From Bacillota bacterium (lineage in GTDB: Bacteria; Bacillota; Clostridia; Clostridiales; Clostridiaceae), in assembly GCA_023435985.1 (NCBI GenBank), contig JAEZKY010000082.1, positions 1-64,000 of the forward strand: a stretch of DNA of 64,000 nucleotides. The letters are read 5' to 3'. Shown here piece after piece: positions 17,671 through 26,461 of this stretch. The translations under genes were made by a program, and so were the position numbers. The notes below the pieces were generated by a model that saw only the letters and a program-made list of their open reading frames with translations, ran no database searches and had not been told where the DNA came from. Numbering within the stretch: position 1 is the stretch's first letter; each line of letters starts with the position of its first letter.

Positions 17671-17910
17671 TTATAAAAAGCTGTAATTCTTTATAACAGA
17701 TGAAGTTTTTAAAATGTATTCTTCAGATAGTTTGTCTATTCCATCGCAAATAACTTTAAGAGAGCAGTTTTCGCAAACTATAATTATCATATCATCTTTA
17801 AGGGAACAGGTTAAAGTATCACTTAAAGTTGAATTTCTTATGGCAAGGGCAATTTGTTTTTTATCAAAAACTTCTGAATTTGCTGCAGTTATTTTTATGG
17901 TATCGTTCAT
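17671..17910 (-). CDS. Small protein of unknown function, 79 aa
   Basis: An ATG with a perfect AGGAGG site opens a 79-codon frame (NDTIKITAANSEVFDKKQIA; LKDDMIIIVCENCSLKVICD). It has no signal peptide and no recognised domain. It is convergent with the sigma factor gene and shares its terminator region. The ribosome site makes it likely to be real. Confidence 0.65.
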   Translation of the reverse strand: MNDTIKITAANSEVFDKKQIALAIRNSTLSDTLTCSLKDDMIIIVCENCSLKVICDGIDKLSEEYILKTSSVIKNYSFL

Positions 17911-18203
17911 ATAATTTCCTCCTGTAAATTATAAAATTAAACATTTTTATTTAATAATGTACATTAATTTTCATTTTTCATAGGTTACTTTACATTATCA
18001 AATTGTTGTTTAATTAATAGATATACTTGAAGTAAAAAAATCTACAGATTATCCATTAATTAAGATGGGGCTTAGAAAAAATAAAGTTCAAATTTAACAT
18101 GAACTATAAGCTACTTTTAAGCTGTATATTGTAAGAATATAAAAATGTCTATTCTTTAGAATATATATTCTTAGGATTTTTAATTTTGAGAGGAGATTTA
18201 AAA

Positions 18204-18725
18204 ATGAAAATTCATAAGTCCAAGGACAAGGAAGAATTTAAAAATGATTTTAATGAAAATGAAAAAGAAATAATAAACTTTGATGATAAAATACAGGGAA
18301 ATGAAATAGTAAACTTTAATTTTGATGATGATTTAAAAGGTGAGAGCAGTATAAAGAATGAAATCAATTTTCCAGAAGGTAATATTAAAAACAATAACTC
18401 TAATATAGATTTTTGCTGTGATAAAGTAGATAAATATTCAAAAGATGCACTGCAATATTTAAAATCCAGCGAAAGACTTATACCACTTTCAAAGATACAC
18501 AAGACAAAATTTCTAAATGGCAGTGGTCTTACAAAAAATGAAAATGGAGCTGCACACATAATTGATGGTGAAGCTCCAGATAGCAAAAGATGTTATACCT
18601 TAAGATCATCAACAGTCAGAAAGCTATCTGAACTTAAGAGTATACATCCAGATATTAATATTTGCGTATCAACCATTGTTGATTTAGCTGTTAACTATTT
18701 TTACAGCTGTATTAAGGAAGAGTGA
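18204..18725 (+). CDS. Putative ribbon-helix-helix protein with a long acidic N-terminus
   Basis: A 173-aa protein. Residues 1-70 are acidic and Asn-rich (NFNFDDDLKGESS). The C-terminal 45 residues (RCYTLRSSTVRKLSELKS, then INICVSTIVDLAVNYFYS) resemble a ribbon-helix-helix DNA-binding unit. I chose the ATG at 18204 with a GAGAGGAG site over a TTG at 18186. An AT-rich repeat (tagaatatatattcttagga) precedes it and recurs near 48061-48110. A plasmid regulator or partition accessory is plausible; function is not known. Confidence 0.6.
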   Translation: MKIHKSKDKEEFKNDFNENEKEIINFDDKIQGNEIVNFNFDDDLKGESSIKNEINFPEGNIKNNNSNIDFCCDKVDKYSKDALQYLKSSERLIPLSKIHKTKFLNGSGLTKNENGAAHIIDGEAPDSKRCYTLRSSTVRKLSELKSIHPDINICVSTIVDLAVNYFYSCIKEE

Positions 18726-19035
18726 TTTACAGCATACTATAGACTTAATAAAATAGAAAAATTTTTACAATATATATTGTTGGAATTAACAATTAATAAA
18801 GTACAATTGTAGTTAAATTCCTCATAATGTTTATTAAACTTTATAAGTATTATTATTGTAATATAGGTTAATTATATTATTTAATATATTGGTAAGATAT
18901 AAGTAATACTTAAGGCATAAGTCATAAATATACACTAATAAATCATCTTAAATAATCCATACTATATTAGCATAATAAAATAAGAAATTATCTTGAAAAA
19001 ATATTGGCACAACCGGAAGTATCCTTATATATTAA

Positions 19036-19172
19036 GTAACGTTAAATGTAACAATAAATATTACATAATAAGTAACATTATACGTAATTTATTTATATAC
19101 TAATTTAATAACATAAGTAGTAACATTGTAAGTAACCATTAATAATACAAATATGGTGACATAATGTGTTAC
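19036..19172. repeat. 12-bp-period GTNAC array F, twelve perfect steps
   Basis: Units at 19036, 19048, 19060, 19072, 19084, 19096, 19108, 19120, 19132, 19144, 19156 and 19168, every step exactly 12 bp. Cores: GTAAC five times, GTGAC, GTTAC, and variants ATTAC, GTAAT, TATAC, ATAAC and AATAC. It is the cleanest array. It lies in the 786-bp intergenic region upstream of the gene at 19512; the rest of that region is AT-rich with no gene. Confidence 0.9.
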
Positions 19173-19511
19173 TAAAATTGTCCTTTATAAAATACTATAA
19201 GTACGGTTTTATTTATCTAAAAATGTAACTAACTAGCATAAAAGCAAAAGTATCAAATAAAAGAAAATTATAAAAAATCATATATATGAAACAAGAGCCT
19301 AAAATATATGGCAAATATAAAATTTATATAATATAGTATAAATACTATATTATATAAATTTTTTATTTGAAAACTAAAAATAAATGGGAAAAATAAAGCC
19401 AGCAGAAGATTTTTTAGCAATTTTATAAAAAAATGTTAATAGTCTATTTCGATTATGACCAAAATGTGGTAATATAGTGTTATACTACTTTTAGCTATGG
19501 GGGAATTGCAG

Positions 19512-19946
19512 ATGCAGGATGTGGTCAATATTGGTGATAAACAACAGGCATACAGTACTTTATTGTATTTAGAATTTAGAGCATCTGTTGGAGATTTTTA
19601 TATTTTTAAATGCAGCAAGAGATACTATAAGCAGTCTGATAAAATTGAAAAATGCAATTTTTTTGTTGTATATAGCCTAAAGAGAAAAGATATTTTATTT
19701 GAATTTCATGTAAAAAGTATGGGTTATATATTTGAGCTGCTGACAGATAATATTAAAATAAAATTTCTTGAAGAAGTTTTAATATTTGGCGGAATAGTGA
19801 TACAGGACATTGTAGTAGAGAAGATGATAACTGGAAACTGCTTTTTATATGTTGTAAATAAACATGATATATATAGCCAAGAATTTGTATTTTCTAAATA
19901 TAATGCAGAAGTAAATTTAATTAATCCTAAGCATCTATGCAGTTAA
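19512..19946 (+). CDS. Protein of unknown function, 144 aa
   Basis: The frame could start at 19497, but the GGGGGA site at 19499 fits the ATG at 19512. The protein begins MQDVVNIGDKQQAYSTLLYL, has no signal peptide or membrane segment, and is a mix of aromatic strands (FFVVYSLKRKDILFEFHVKS), suggesting a small beta-rich fold. It is preceded by GTNAC array F and followed by a hairpin that contains the AGTCGATTTAGACT motif. I do not recognise it. Confidence 0.6.
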   Translation: MQDVVNIGDKQQAYSTLLYLEFRASVGDFYIFKCSKRYYKQSDKIEKCNFFVVYSLKRKDILFEFHVKSMGYIFELLTDNIKIKFLEEVLIFGGIVIQDIVVEKMITGNCFLYVVNKHDIYSQEFVFSKYNAEVNLINPKHLCS

Positions 19947-19966
19947 AATAGCAGTTTTAATCAGCA

Positions 19967-19992
19967 ACCTTTAGTCGATTTAGACTAAAGGT
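19967..19992 (+). terminator. Hairpin containing the AGTCG near-palindrome
   Basis: ACCTTTAGTC (19967) pairs with GACTAAAGGT (to 19992) around a 6-base loop; its centre is AGTCGATTTAGACT (19973-19986). It follows the stop by 20 bp, but no strong T-run follows. It may act as terminator, as a protein-binding site, or both. Confidence 0.6.
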
Positions 19993-20149
19993 GTATTATG
20001 AAAAGGGGCAATAATCAGTGTATATCATATAGATATCCAGCTAAAAAACTATATATACATATTATTTAAAGTAAATTATTTAAGCTGCTTGGCTTTAAGG
20101 GAAAAATTAAATAATTAATTTGGATATTTATATTAAAAGGGGGAATTGA

Positions 20150-20842
20150 ATGGTAATAACAAAAATATTACCACTATGTTTATGTGCTGTTTTTTTAATG
20201 AATTCAGATATTTGTAATGAGAATAATAATTTTGTTTACAAATATGCAGCCAATGGAGAGATTCCTAATAACTTGATAGATAACAGATTAATTAGAATAG
20301 CAGAAGATTTAAGAAAATATGCAGAGGAACAGAGTGAAGAAAAAAAGCGTATGGAGAAAGAACGTAAGGAGCATGTCTGCTTTAATAGTTATGATATAGG
20401 AATTCCAAGTGGAATTACATATGAAGAAATGGCAAAGGTACTAAAGTCTTCACATTATGTAAATGTACTAAAGTTTTCAGATGCCTTTGTTGATGCAGAA
20501 AAACAGTATAAGGTAAATGCATTTGCTCTTGCTGCAATATCAGGAGCTGAATCAGGTTGGAATGAAAGCAGGAGAGCTAACAATGGAAATAACAACATTA
20601 CAGGAATGGATGTTAAGTCTGATTCATCAAAAGGAACTGTATATGCTTCAAAATACGATTGTATAATGGACCTTGCAAGGCAGCTTAGAACGTATTATTT
20701 AACGCCTGGAGCTTGTTATTATAGCGGTGTGAGCACAAGTAAAGTGAATAAATATTATAGTGCTGATTCTAAATGGTATAAGACCATTGATAAAATAGGG
20801 GATGAATTAGTTTTTGAATATGATAGATTATATAGACAATGA
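20150..20842 (+). CDS. Secreted glucosaminidase-domain peptidoglycan hydrolase
   Basis: A 230-aa protein. Residues 1-25 form a signal peptide (LPLCLCAVFLMNS). Residues 50-80 are a charged coiled-coil (EEQSEEKKRMEKERKEHV). Residues about 105-225 match the mannosyl-glycoprotein endo-beta-N-acetylglucosaminidase fold of LytG/Bax-type enzymes, with the likely catalytic Glu in AISGAESGWNESRRANNG and NNNITGMD following. It would cleave GlcNAc-containing glycan strands of the wall. The GGGGG ribosome site is good. Such enzymes accompany conjugation or phage lysis, but no conjugation genes are seen in this window. Confidence 0.85.
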   Translation: MVITKILPLCLCAVFLMNSDICNENNNFVYKYAANGEIPNNLIDNRLIRIAEDLRKYAEEQSEEKKRMEKERKEHVCFNSYDIGIPSGITYEEMAKVLKSSHYVNVLKFSDAFVDAEKQYKVNAFALAAISGAESGWNESRRANNGNNNITGMDVKSDSSKGTVYASKYDCIMDLARQLRTYYLTPGACYYSGVSTSKVNKYYSADSKWYKTIDKIGDELVFEYDRLYRQ

Positions 20843-20967
20843 GATTAAAGCAATAATACATAGTTAATTATATACTTACAAATGGTTTTTATAGATATTT
20901 AAACAATTTATGCAGCAAATTTAAATTACCAGCCGTAATATATAAAGAGAACAGCAATATAATAGTA

Positions 20968-20981
20968 AGTCGATTTAGACT
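20968..20981. promoter_or_regulatory. AGTCGATTTAGACT near-palindrome
   Basis: Identical to the site at 19973-19986 and related to sites at 21974, 35415, 41284, 62124 and 63949. It lies 29 bp upstream of the gene at 21010, in a typical operator or promoter position. Confidence 0.6.
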
Positions 20982-21009
20982 ATAAAATTAATTGCTCACA
21001 CCATAAGAC

Positions 21010-21363
21010 ATGCAAGGAGGAAAAATTACGAGAAGTTTTAAAAGGGATATCATAACTTTAATTATTGAAAAATCCAGAAAATATTATGAAGCTTTATCAA
21101 AGGACGGATATGCAATGTTAGGAGATAACTATATTGCAATTGAACTTAAAAAGCAGCTTAATGTTAATAAAATAGAATACTTTGTCCTGACACATTTGAG
21201 CATTGAGTATTTCATAATTAATTTAAACGGTTCATATAAGCTTGAAAAAATACTTAAAAGCATGTATGAGAAAACTGAAAGGACAAAAATAATATCAATG
21301 CAGTTAATACCTATAATTGAATATTTTAAAGGGAAAGAGGGGGAGGAAAATGAAGTGAATTAA
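21010..21363 (+). CDS. Protein of unknown function with an unusual start region
   Basis: A 117-aa frame can start with ATG at 21010, but the strong AAGGAGG ribosome site (21014-21020) lies inside it, just downstream of that ATG. The site would direct initiation at the in-frame ATT (21025) or ACG (21028), neither a normal start; the next in-frame ATG is many codons later. The protein (ITLIIEKSRKYYEALSKDGY) is helical and charged, without signal or membrane segment. It opens a same-strand group leading to the MoxR-VWA pair. Function is unknown. Confidence 0.55.
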   Translation: MQGGKITRSFKRDIITLIIEKSRKYYEALSKDGYAMLGDNYIAIELKKQLNVNKIEYFVLTHLSIEYFIINLNGSYKLEKILKSMYEKTERTKIISMQLIPIIEYFKGKEGEENEVN

Positions 21364-21512
21364 GTTATAAAAATAAATTTAAATTAATTATTAATCAAAT
21401 ATAAAAAATACGGCAAATAAAAGAAAAAATGTAAATATTGACATAAAATTTTGAGATGTTATAATTTACTAAACAAAATAGTTTTTTATTTGCCAAGAAA
21501 GAAGGAATTAAA

Positions 21513-22001
21513 TTGGAAAATAAAAAAGCAAAAACTATTAAAAAAGACAAAATCTTTGAGGAGGTACAAAAGATTTCTAAAAAGGATAATGAGATTATGT
21601 CGCCTGCTTTAGAGAAAATATTAAAAGTAATTAGTGATGAACTTGATACTGATAATGAATTTACTATAAGACAGGGATATATAGCTTTATCAAAAGCGCT
21701 TGTATACATATCTCAAGCACTATGCGATAATGAAGAATTCTTTAAAACAGAAGTTGAGGCCTCTCAAAAAATTGCATTAGATAAGATAATTCCATCAATG
21801 CTTCCAAACATAAAAGATGGCAAGATCATAGATGAAAATTATGACAAAGAAGATCTTTCAGTAAGAAGAATGATGATGGCTATTGCACAAGCTGGTGAAT
21901 ATATAATTTGGAGAATGCTTGTATCAAATGTTCAGGATTTAGAAACAGAAAATAAAAAAGCTGACAGCTCAGACGTCGAAATCGACGAAAAGAAAAAATA
22001 A
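21513..22001 (+). CDS. Protein of unknown function, 162 aa
   Basis: It starts with TTG at 21513 after an AAAGGA site. The product is helical and charged (TIKKDKIFEEVQKISKKDNE; GYIALSKALVYISQALC; RRMMMAIAQAGEYIIWRML) with an acidic/basic tail. The 14-bp perfect palindrome CGTCGAAATCGACG (21974-21987) lies in its last codons and encodes VEID. It is on the same strand as the MoxR-VWA pair downstream and may be part of that unit. Function is unknown. Confidence 0.6.
   Translation: MENKKAKTIKKDKIFEEVQKISKKDNEIMSPALEKILKVISDELDTDNEFTIRQGYIALSKALVYISQALCDNEEFFKTEVEASQKIALDKIIPSMLPNIKDGKIIDENYDKEDLSVRRMMMAIAQAGEYIIWRMLVSNVQDLETENKKADSSDVEIDEKKK
21974..21987. promoter_or_regulatory. CGTCGAAATCGACG near-palindrome within a coding sequence
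   Basis: Six-base perfect arms around AA. It belongs to the same motif family as 19973, 20968 and 35415. It lies 58 bp upstream of the next gene start at 22045. Confidence 0.55.
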
Positions 22002-22044
22002 TAATATTTATAGTTAATTTAAACGTAAATTGAGGAGAATAATA

Positions 22045-22500
22045 ATGAGCAGACTTGAAGAAATTTTGCAAGATTATATAAACTGTAAAAATATGAGCGG
22101 CGTTAACTTCTATGCCTTATCATATGTTGATGATTTTCCAAGTGAAAAAAAGCCAGACGAGAAAGAATCAGTAAAAGAAAATATTTTTAAGCAGCTAAAA
22201 GAACGTACTTATAACATATCTGAGGTATATAACTTATTAAGTGAAGGAAAAATCACAGCTTTAGACATTGTAAAGCATACATCAATAGATGAGTATGACC
22301 TATTGATGGACGAGCTTAAGGAGTTTGACATAGAACATAATAAAAAAATAAAAGCTGCAGATGTGACTTTAGATAATAAGAAGAAAGTAGTAGAAGTTAG
22401 TGATGATATAAAGAGTTCAGAAGAAATGCTTTCTGATTTATCGAAAAAGCTTATGGATTTCTTAACTGATGCTAAGGAAATATTACTGATAAAGAAATAA
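22045..22500 (+). CDS. Protein of unknown function, 151 aa
   Basis: I chose the ATG at 22045, six bases after a TTGAGGAGA site. The protein (MSRLEEILQDYINCKNMSGV) is acidic and helical, with TYNISEVYNLLSEGKITALD in the middle and a coiled C-terminal helix. It lies directly upstream of the MoxR-type ATPase gene. A small hairpin at 22521 separates the two, so their expression may be balanced post-transcriptionally. Not recognised. Confidence 0.6.
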   Translation: MSRLEEILQDYINCKNMSGVNFYALSYVDDFPSEKKPDEKESVKENIFKQLKERTYNISEVYNLLSEGKITALDIVKHTSIDEYDLLMDELKEFDIEHNKKIKAADVTLDNKKKVVEVSDDIKSSEEMLSDLSKKLMDFLTDAKEILLIKK

Positions 22501-22520
22501 TGATTTGAAAATAAAGCTAA

Positions 22521-22547
22521 GCAGGGTGTTTTTTATAATAGCCCTGC
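22521..22547 (+). promoter_or_regulatory. Intergenic hairpin before the MoxR gene
   Basis: GCAGGG pairs with CCCTGC across a T-rich loop. There is no T-run after it. It may stabilise or attenuate the transcript entering the ATPase gene. Confidence 0.4.
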
Positions 22548-22577
22548 CTATATATTTGTAAGGGGAAATGAATAATA

Positions 22578-23903
22578 GTGTTTGATTTTAGCAAAGTGGA
22601 TGAAAAAATAAAAGTCGATGTGTTAAATAATAAAAAGAAAACAGAAATTTCTAATTCTAAAAATCAATTTTTAAATATAGAAAATAGAGGTATGACTAGA
22701 ATAGCTAAAGGCATTGTTAATAATATTTTAAAAATCGAAGAGGAATTAAATGAGATCTTTGTAGAGAGAGAAAATGAAATAAGAATGCTTACATTAACCT
22801 TTATAACAGGTTCAAATGGATTTTTTCATGGACCTGCAGGAACAGGAAAATCTGCTTTGGTAGAAGAGTATAGAAAAAGGATAGAGGATTGTAGTTATTT
22901 TAGAATACTTATGGGAAAGACTACAGAGCCTAGTGAAATCTTTGGCCCTGTAAGTATTAATGCAATGAAAAATGATATTTATAAAGTAAATACTAAAAAT
23001 AAGCTTCCAGAAGCAAACATAAGCTTTGTGGATGAGATTTTTAAAGCTAATAGTGCAGTATTAAATAATTTACTCACTATTATGAATGAAAAGTTATTTT
23101 TTAATGAAAAAATTCAGAAAGTGCCATTAATATCTTTAATAGGTGCGAGCAATGAGTATTATGAAGATGACAGTCTTATAGCTTTGTACGATAGATTCTT
23201 ATTGCGATGGAATATAGATTATATTAAGGAACCTGGAAATAGGATAACTTTGTTTAAGAATTACTTAGATAGAAGAAGAAAAAGTTCATTATTGCATGAA
23301 AATGCCACAGTAGAAGCACCTATGTGTAAGATAAATATTAAGGACTTAATGATTATTAATGAGAAAGTTAAGGAGATTACGGTTAGTATAAAAGTACTAA
23401 ATACCTATAATAAACTTTTAAATACATTACTTAGGAAAAATATTATAATTTCAGACAGAAGAAAAAATGAAAGCTTGAAAATAGTACAGGCTGCAGCACT
23501 TTTAGACGACAGATGCGAGGCTGAGATTCAAGATTTGGAAGTATTAAAGTATACGTTGTGGACAAGCGAAGAAGAGATGCCTGCAATTTTAGAAGAGGTG
23601 GAAAAATTAGCAAATCCCAATAAGAATAAGCTAAGCAATCTAAAAAAGACCTTTGAGTCCTATAAAAAGCAATTGCTTGATCTTGAAGAGAACAAGGCTT
23701 CTGACCAATATGTGTTTGATAAAACAATGGCAGTAACGGAAATAATAAAAAATATTAATTATGGAGTAAATACAATAAACAATATTCTTAGCTCAATGAA
23801 AAAAGAAGGCAGGGATAATAGCAAAGATTTTAATGATTTTCTTAAGCTCTTAAGGGAAATGGAAGAGTATGCAGAAAACATTAAAAAAGAAATTACACTA
23901 TAG
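22578..23903 (+). CDS. MoxR/RavA-like AAA+ ATPase
   Basis: A 441-aa protein starting with GTG after an AGGGGA site. Walker A is GPAGTGKSA (residues 85-93). EIFGPVSINAMKN is the MoxR-type insert following FRILMGKTTEP. Walker B is ISFVDEIFKANSAVLN, with sensor LIGASNEYYED and YDRFLLRW after it. The C-terminal third is helical. This is the RavA branch of MoxR ATPases, which work with a VWA protein as metal-insertion or remodelling chaperones. The partner gene follows 90 bp downstream. Three unknown small proteins lie upstream on the same strand. The client is unknown. Confidence 0.85.
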   Translation: MFDFSKVDEKIKVDVLNNKKKTEISNSKNQFLNIENRGMTRIAKGIVNNILKIEEELNEIFVERENEIRMLTLTFITGSNGFFHGPAGTGKSALVEEYRKRIEDCSYFRILMGKTTEPSEIFGPVSINAMKNDIYKVNTKNKLPEANISFVDEIFKANSAVLNNLLTIMNEKLFFNEKIQKVPLISLIGASNEYYEDDSLIALYDRFLLRWNIDYIKEPGNRITLFKNYLDRRRKSSLLHENATVEAPMCKINIKDLMIINEKVKEITVSIKVLNTYNKLLNTLLRKNIIISDRRKNESLKIVQAAALLDDRCEAEIQDLEVLKYTLWTSEEEMPAILEEVEKLANPNKNKLSNLKKTFESYKKQLLDLEENKASDQYVFDKTMAVTEIIKNINYGVNTINNILSSMKKEGRDNSKDFNDFLKLLREMEEYAENIKKEITL

Positions 23904-23992
23904 ATATTCACTTAAATTTAATGAAATAGTATAAGTTAAATTGATAATTGATTTATCTATATAAGGTGGAAAGTATAGGAGGAGTTATTATT

Positions 23993-25543
23993 ATGCTTGC
24001 AGCTAAGGTCGAGTTTTTGGAGGTTATAGATGATAAAATTCATCTTAGTTCTGTTAAATCAGATTATATTGACAGGGAAATTTTTAAAGATGCTTTGAAA
24101 GACGCTGAGAAGCTTAAGGAAACCATAGAGGAAAGAACAGAGAGGACTCCATTTTTTGAGAAGTTAAGTGAAGACTTATTTAATGCTTTATATAAGGTTG
24201 CCCCAAAAGTTTATAATGAGGAAAATATGGCTGTTTCTCTTAAGCTTGAGAATAAGATATTAAGGATATTGATTGATAATGAAAATTTTAATAAGCTCAG
24301 GAAAAATACAGTCTGCGACTTATTTAATTCAACTTATGCCTTAAGTATGTTTTTAGATAAAGCACGTGAAATCCTTGAAAATTTAGGTAAGCAGTCTGAA
24401 GAGCATGAATTATTGATGGACAATATAAATGCAGCTATTTCCTGTCAGGAACAGCTTATAGAGTTAAATCAGCAGTTAATATATGATCCAGATGATGATA
24501 ATTTAAATGGACAGGCTGATGATTTAAAGAAATTAATTGATGAGGCTGATATAAATATTTTAAATGCGCAAAAAAATATGAAGGGTTCAGATATTTTAGA
24601 TATAAAAAAATTAAGCGATTCCTTAGGAGATATTCTAGCAGCTGTTCAAAAGAAGTTAAGCAGGGACTGGGCTTTAATTAAAGTTTTTGTAAGTTTACCT
24701 AAAGCGCCAGGAAATGAGGATGGGAAATTTCAAAAGGTCAGTTATGAAGAAAAGCTTGAACTTGCTAAAGTCTTAACTAAAAGCAGTATTATTAAGCATA
24801 TTTCAAAAAGACTTGGTAAGATGAAGACTTTTATAGAAGATGTTAATAAAAATCCAGGAAAGTATGGACTTACAATTGCAGGAGTCGGAATTGGAAACAA
24901 CCTAAACAGAATCTTAAATTGCGAAAAGGTTCTTTTATCGGATAAAGATTTAGAAAACCAGTTTTATAAAAAATATTTAAATAAGACTCTTCTTCAATAT
25001 GAAGTGCAGGGGGAAGATGAAATAAAAGGCCCGTTAATAGTCTGCATAGATAATTCAGAGTCTATGGAGGGGAATAAGGAGTATTTTGCAAAGGCAGCGG
25101 CAATTTCAATGCTTCAAATGGCAGCGCTGGACAAACGGCCTTATAGATGCGTGTTATTTGATAACACTGTAAATAAAGTAGTGGATTCAAAAAAGAACTA
25201 TTATGATTTAAAAAAGATAATAGAAATTGCACAGACTTTTCATGGTGGTGGTACTGAATTTGAGCCGCCATTAGAAAAAGCAGTTGAAACTCTTTATGAG
25301 CATAAATTTAAAAAGGCAGATATACTCTTCATTACCGATGGAGAGCCAGTTAAATTTTTATCTGAGGAATTTAAAGAGAAATTAGATGTTTTAAAGAAAA
25401 AAAGAAAATTCATAATACATGGAATCATAATCGGGGCAGCAAATGACAAGTATATGAAAGAATTTTGTGACTACATAATAAGGTTTGATGACCTGGTAGA
25501 TGAAAAAGAACTTATTAATATTTTTGGTAATATTAATAATTAA
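23993..25543 (+). CDS. ViaA-like VWA-domain protein, partner of the MoxR ATPase
   Basis: A 516-aa protein starting at ATG 23993 with a GGAGGAG site; an upstream TTG is unlikely. The N-terminal two thirds are helical. The C-terminal VWA domain starts near residue 345 with the MIDAS motif IVCIDNSESMEGN (DxSxS), continues through FHGGGTEFEPPLEKAVE and has ADILFITDGEPVKFL as the later metal-site strand. This order (helical part, then C-terminal VWA) is that of ViaA, the partner of RavA. The pair is usually chromosomal; here it is accessory. Confidence 0.85.
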   Translation: MLAAKVEFLEVIDDKIHLSSVKSDYIDREIFKDALKDAEKLKETIEERTERTPFFEKLSEDLFNALYKVAPKVYNEENMAVSLKLENKILRILIDNENFNKLRKNTVCDLFNSTYALSMFLDKAREILENLGKQSEEHELLMDNINAAISCQEQLIELNQQLIYDPDDDNLNGQADDLKKLIDEADINILNAQKNMKGSDILDIKKLSDSLGDILAAVQKKLSRDWALIKVFVSLPKAPGNEDGKFQKVSYEEKLELAKVLTKSSIIKHISKRLGKMKTFIEDVNKNPGKYGLTIAGVGIGNNLNRILNCEKVLLSDKDLENQFYKKYLNKTLLQYEVQGEDEIKGPLIVCIDNSESMEGNKEYFAKAAAISMLQMAALDKRPYRCVLFDNTVNKVVDSKKNYYDLKKIIEIAQTFHGGGTEFEPPLEKAVETLYEHKFKKADILFITDGEPVKFLSEEFKEKLDVLKKKRKFIIHGIIIGAANDKYMKEFCDYIIRFDDLVDEKELINIFGNINN

Positions 25544-25583
25544 ATGTCAGTTTAAAATATGTGAGAGGGAGGAGGAATGGAAA

Positions 25584-26063
25584 TTGATTATGCGGAAATT
25601 AGATGAAAGTAGTGCTGAGGTTTTAGCGGAAATATGCATAAATCCAAAGCAAAAGATATTTTTATGCATAGGAACGCCAGAACATGTTTGGGATAGCTAT
25701 GGTCCTATGGTTGGATCTCTTCTTTCAGAAAAAGATATATTATGTTTTGGGACAATGAATGAGAGAGTTGATTCTTATAATGTTGAAAGCACTGAAGAAA
25801 GAATAAGAAACGAGTATGAGGATGCCTTAATTATAGCAGTAGACAGCGCAGTTACAAAATCTGAAGCTAAAACAGGTAAGATAACAATAATTAGAGATGG
25901 TGTAAAGCCTGGTGAAGCCTTCACTAAAAATTTGAAAAAAGTAGGGGATTATTCAATTTTATTTGGGGTGGATTCAGAGGATGTAAATAATAAGCTCATA
26001 GCTCTTCCGTTTAGTGCGGCTCTTGAAACTTATAATGTAATAATGACTTCCATGTTTGGTTGA
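25584..26063 (+). CDS. YyaC-like spore protein (DUF1256, Gpr-protease-like fold)
   Basis: About 160 aa. It reads FLCIGTPEHVWDSYGPMVGS, then ALIIAVDSAVTKSEAKTGKI, RDGVKPGEAFTKNLKKVGDY and LPFSAALETYNVIMTS. These match the Spore_YyaC family, related in fold to the germination protease and found in endospore formers. A TTG at 25584 is 8 bases from the GGAGG site and best fits initiation; an ATG at 25590 is also in frame. It follows the VWA gene by 40 bp and is probably co-transcribed. Its presence ties the MoxR-VWA group to sporulating hosts. Enzymatic activity is unproven. Confidence 0.75.
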   Translation: MIMRKLDESSAEVLAEICINPKQKIFLCIGTPEHVWDSYGPMVGSLLSEKDILCFGTMNERVDSYNVESTEERIRNEYEDALIIAVDSAVTKSEAKTGKITIIRDGVKPGEAFTKNLKKVGDYSILFGVDSEDVNNKLIALPFSAALETYNVIMTSMFG

Positions 26064-26189
26064 TTTAAGGAATAATTTTTTAAATTTTTTATTATTATAA
26101 ATGAAGTATAATTTAATATTACTTTCGTATTTTATAAATTCATATATTAACTTATATGTAGAAATTTAGCTAGTTGCATAAGTATATTT

Positions 26190-26266
26190 GTTACGTTTAA
26201 TGATACATTATATATAACACTTTTAGTAACGTAATATGTTACTAAAAGTGTTATGTTATTTGTACT
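26190..26266. repeat. 12-bp-period GTNAC array G with terminator hairpin
   Basis: Units at 26190, 26202, 26214, 26226, 26238, 26250 and 26262, all 12 bp apart. The units from 26215 to 26253 form a hairpin, TAACACTTTTAGTAAC with its complement around the loop gtaatat, followed closely by a T-rich run. It lies between the YyaC-like gene and the wall-binding protein at 26462. Confidence 0.85.
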
Positions 26267-26461
26267 TTTTTTGTACCTAAAATTATATGGTAGGTCGCCA
26301 GTTTGATTAAGCATTCAGCATCGAGATATTTATATTAAGTTATAAATTTTAGGATCAAAAAAGAATACATTTGATAATTATATAAAAACTGTTAAATATT
26401 GATGATATTTGTTATAATTACTACATTGAAATAAAACTAATGAAATTAAGGGGAAAATAAG

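Noticed and set aside
19036..19172. CRISPR-like or ordinary AT-rich low-complexity sequence
   Set aside because: The period is only 12 bp with a short fixed core, far below CRISPR dimensions, and twelve exact steps are not expected from random AT-rich DNA.
20150..26063. Conjugation (type IV secretion) locus around the glucosaminidase
   Set aside because: No VirB4, VirD4 or relaxase-like protein is present; the wall hydrolase alone is not enough.
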